49,542 nt of DNA, from contig JAISAP010000059.1 of NCBI GenBank assembly GCA_031266655.1, forward strand, positions 1 through 49,542, written 5' to 3'. The stretch comes from Holosporales bacterium. GTDB lineage: Bacteria > Pseudomonadota > Alphaproteobacteria > UBA3830 > JAIRMZ01. Both the position numbers and the translations under genes were made by a program. Under the pieces are notes generated by a model. It made no database searches and was not told the DNA's origin. It was given only the letters and a program-made list of their open reading frames with translations. Within the stretch, counting starts at the first letter, position 1. Every line of letters starts with the position of its first letter. Positions 48,110 to 49,542 of this stretch are shown piece by piece.

Positions 48110-48722
48110 TGGTCCTTCCTATCCACTCAATCAACAACACTAGCAAGTAGTAATACCCCCCCGCGATACAGAGGGGCATGAAATACGTAAATTGCTCCGC
48201 AGAGAGCATACTCGCCGCCCGCATGACATCCAGTCCTCCAATGACCGAAATAAGAGCTGTCTCCTTGAGAAGGGAGATGACTTCGTTGACCATGGAGGGG
48301 AAAATGTTGCGGAAAACTTGCGGGAGAATGATGTCTTTCCACAGGAAGAACCTAGGGATCTCAAGGGTTTGAGCCGCTTCAAACTGACCTAGCGGTAGGC
48401 TTTCGATGCCCCCGCGTAAGATTTCCGCCACATAAGCAGCGCTGTTAATCCCAAAGGCAATAATCCCTGCGGAGAGCATCTCTAGCCTCAGCCCAATGAG
48501 GCCGGGAGCCGCAAAATAGATCAAGCTCAGCTGGAGAATAAGCGGCGTCCCTCGAATCAGAGACACGAAGCCCTTGATAAAGGCTACACCTACGCCGTTG
48601 TATCGGAGGACAGCAAGCAAAGCTCCCAGCGTAGCGCCTATGAAAAAGCCGCCAGCAAGCAGCTCGAGGGTGACAGCCAGCCCCCTGCCAACGTAAACAC
48701 AGTGAGAAAAAAAGGCTTCCAT
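48084..48722 (-). CDS. amino-acid ABC transporter permease (HisM/GlnP type)
   Basis: LLAVLRYNGVGVAFIKGFVSLIRGTPLILQLSLIYFAAPG; AYVAEILRGGIESLPLGQFEAAQTLEI. Confidence 0.93.
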   Translation of the reverse strand: MEAFFSHCVYVGRGLAVTLELLAGGFFIGATLGALLAVLRYNGVGVAFIKGFVSLIRGTPLILQLSLIYFAAPGLIGLRLEMLSAGIIAFGINSAAYVAEILRGGIESLPLGQFEAAQTLEIPRFFLWKDIILPQVFRNIFPSMVNEVISLLKETALISVIGGLDVMRAASMLSAEQFTYFMPLCIAGGYYYLLVLLIEWIGRTIERSHHQH

Positions 48723-48919
48723 GAGACCTCTTGCCGCTCCTTCTTGTCGCAGATTTCTGGAGCCCTAGGCATCCGCAGAAAGGAGAGTACCACGCCTCTC
48801 ACAGTTCTGCACCTCAGTGTCAGCAAAGGTCTTCCACAAGAAACAAGAGCTCTCTCTCTTAGCAAAGTGGTGTTAGATAGGGTAAAGCATGTTGAGATTC
48901 GACCAGGTTAGGGGCGTGC

Positions 48920-49200
48920 GAGAAGTATAGAATGCTCGCATGTTTCTGTGAGGACATGTCGGCACGTTCAGTGAGGTAGTGGATCAAGATCCGTCAGAAC
49001 ACGATCAACCTGACCTACAAGCACTTTCGAGAGTTGAGAGTCCAGCAGAGCTTTGAGGAGAGTGCGGGGCAAGAGTCCTATCAACGACATTGAGGCTTTC
49101 TGGAGCTTTGCGAACGGACGTTTGACGAAGTTCAACGGCTTAAGAGGCGATGTCTTCCTTTTGCCCTTGAAAGAGTGTGAGCTTCAGCATACCTGCAGAC
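48920..49200 (+). pseudogene. IS1595-like transposase remnant with internal deletion
   Basis: N-terminal-like text (CACGATCAACCTGACCTACAAGCACTTTCGAGAG...) joined directly to C-terminal INDIEAFWSFANGRLTKFNGLRGDVFLLPLKECE. Confidence 0.7.
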
Positions 49201-49542
49201 TCTGGACGCTATCGAAAATCAGTCTTCCACCTCCATATTTTTGTAGGTTTTCACGTGGCTGATATCGAGGGATTGGAACTTCCGAAGTGTTGGGTAATGA
49301 CGGAGAAAGAGGAGGAAGTAAACATAATAATCCCGTATCGAATCTCGATGTTTACAGAAACAGAAAATGCACAGAACGTAAAACCCCCATCGTTTGGGAC
49401 GATCGGTCCATCGTGTGGGAACAACTGCTTCGGGGAAGAATTTAGCAAGAGGAACACGGAGGAAGAATCTAGGAATAGAGATCTCATATCCCGAGAGGAG
49501 ACCCTTATAGTCGATAAAATCGGGATTCGGACCGTTCGTTAA

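Noticed and set aside
49177-49542. 121-aa ORF at the window end
   Set aside because: Begins within the transposase remnant, no motif, and an overlapping ORF on the other strand; not supportable.

Overview
This 49.5-kb window is a bacterial chromosome segment. Gene content and order (gltX/cysS, canonical prfB frameshift, yajC-secD-secF, FlgE-type hook proteins) suggest a small-genome, possibly host-associated proteobacterium. An alphaproteobacterium of Holosporales type is a low-confidence guess. Housekeeping blocks are radC-cysS-gltX-tRNA-Leu-prfB, M23 peptidase-yajC-secD-secF-cmk, xseB-folD, dut, a sugar ABC transporter with aspS, metF/metH, and glnPQ-like genes. Between them is an accessory region (about 9.8-33.5 kb) with secreted or surface paralogs, IS1595-like transposase remnants, and four genes each interrupted by a long poly-G/C tract. 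These four are an FkbM methyltransferase (G9), an SGNH/AlgX-like protein (C14 on +), and two flgE-type genes (G11; C15 on +). In all four, upstream and downstream coding halves are open but out of frame at the tract, and a 1-2 nt length change restores one ORF. The two flgE copies form an inverted duplication. They are flanked and separated by three arrays of a degenerate composite repeat, period about 195 bp in the clearest array, containing two consecutive hairpins whose stems vary between copies but mostly stay paired. The most interesting candidate system is this pair of apparently phase-variable flagellar hook genes embedded in structured repeat arrays, together with the nearby phase-variable surface-modification genes. 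Everything here was read by eye, with no searches or alignments run.
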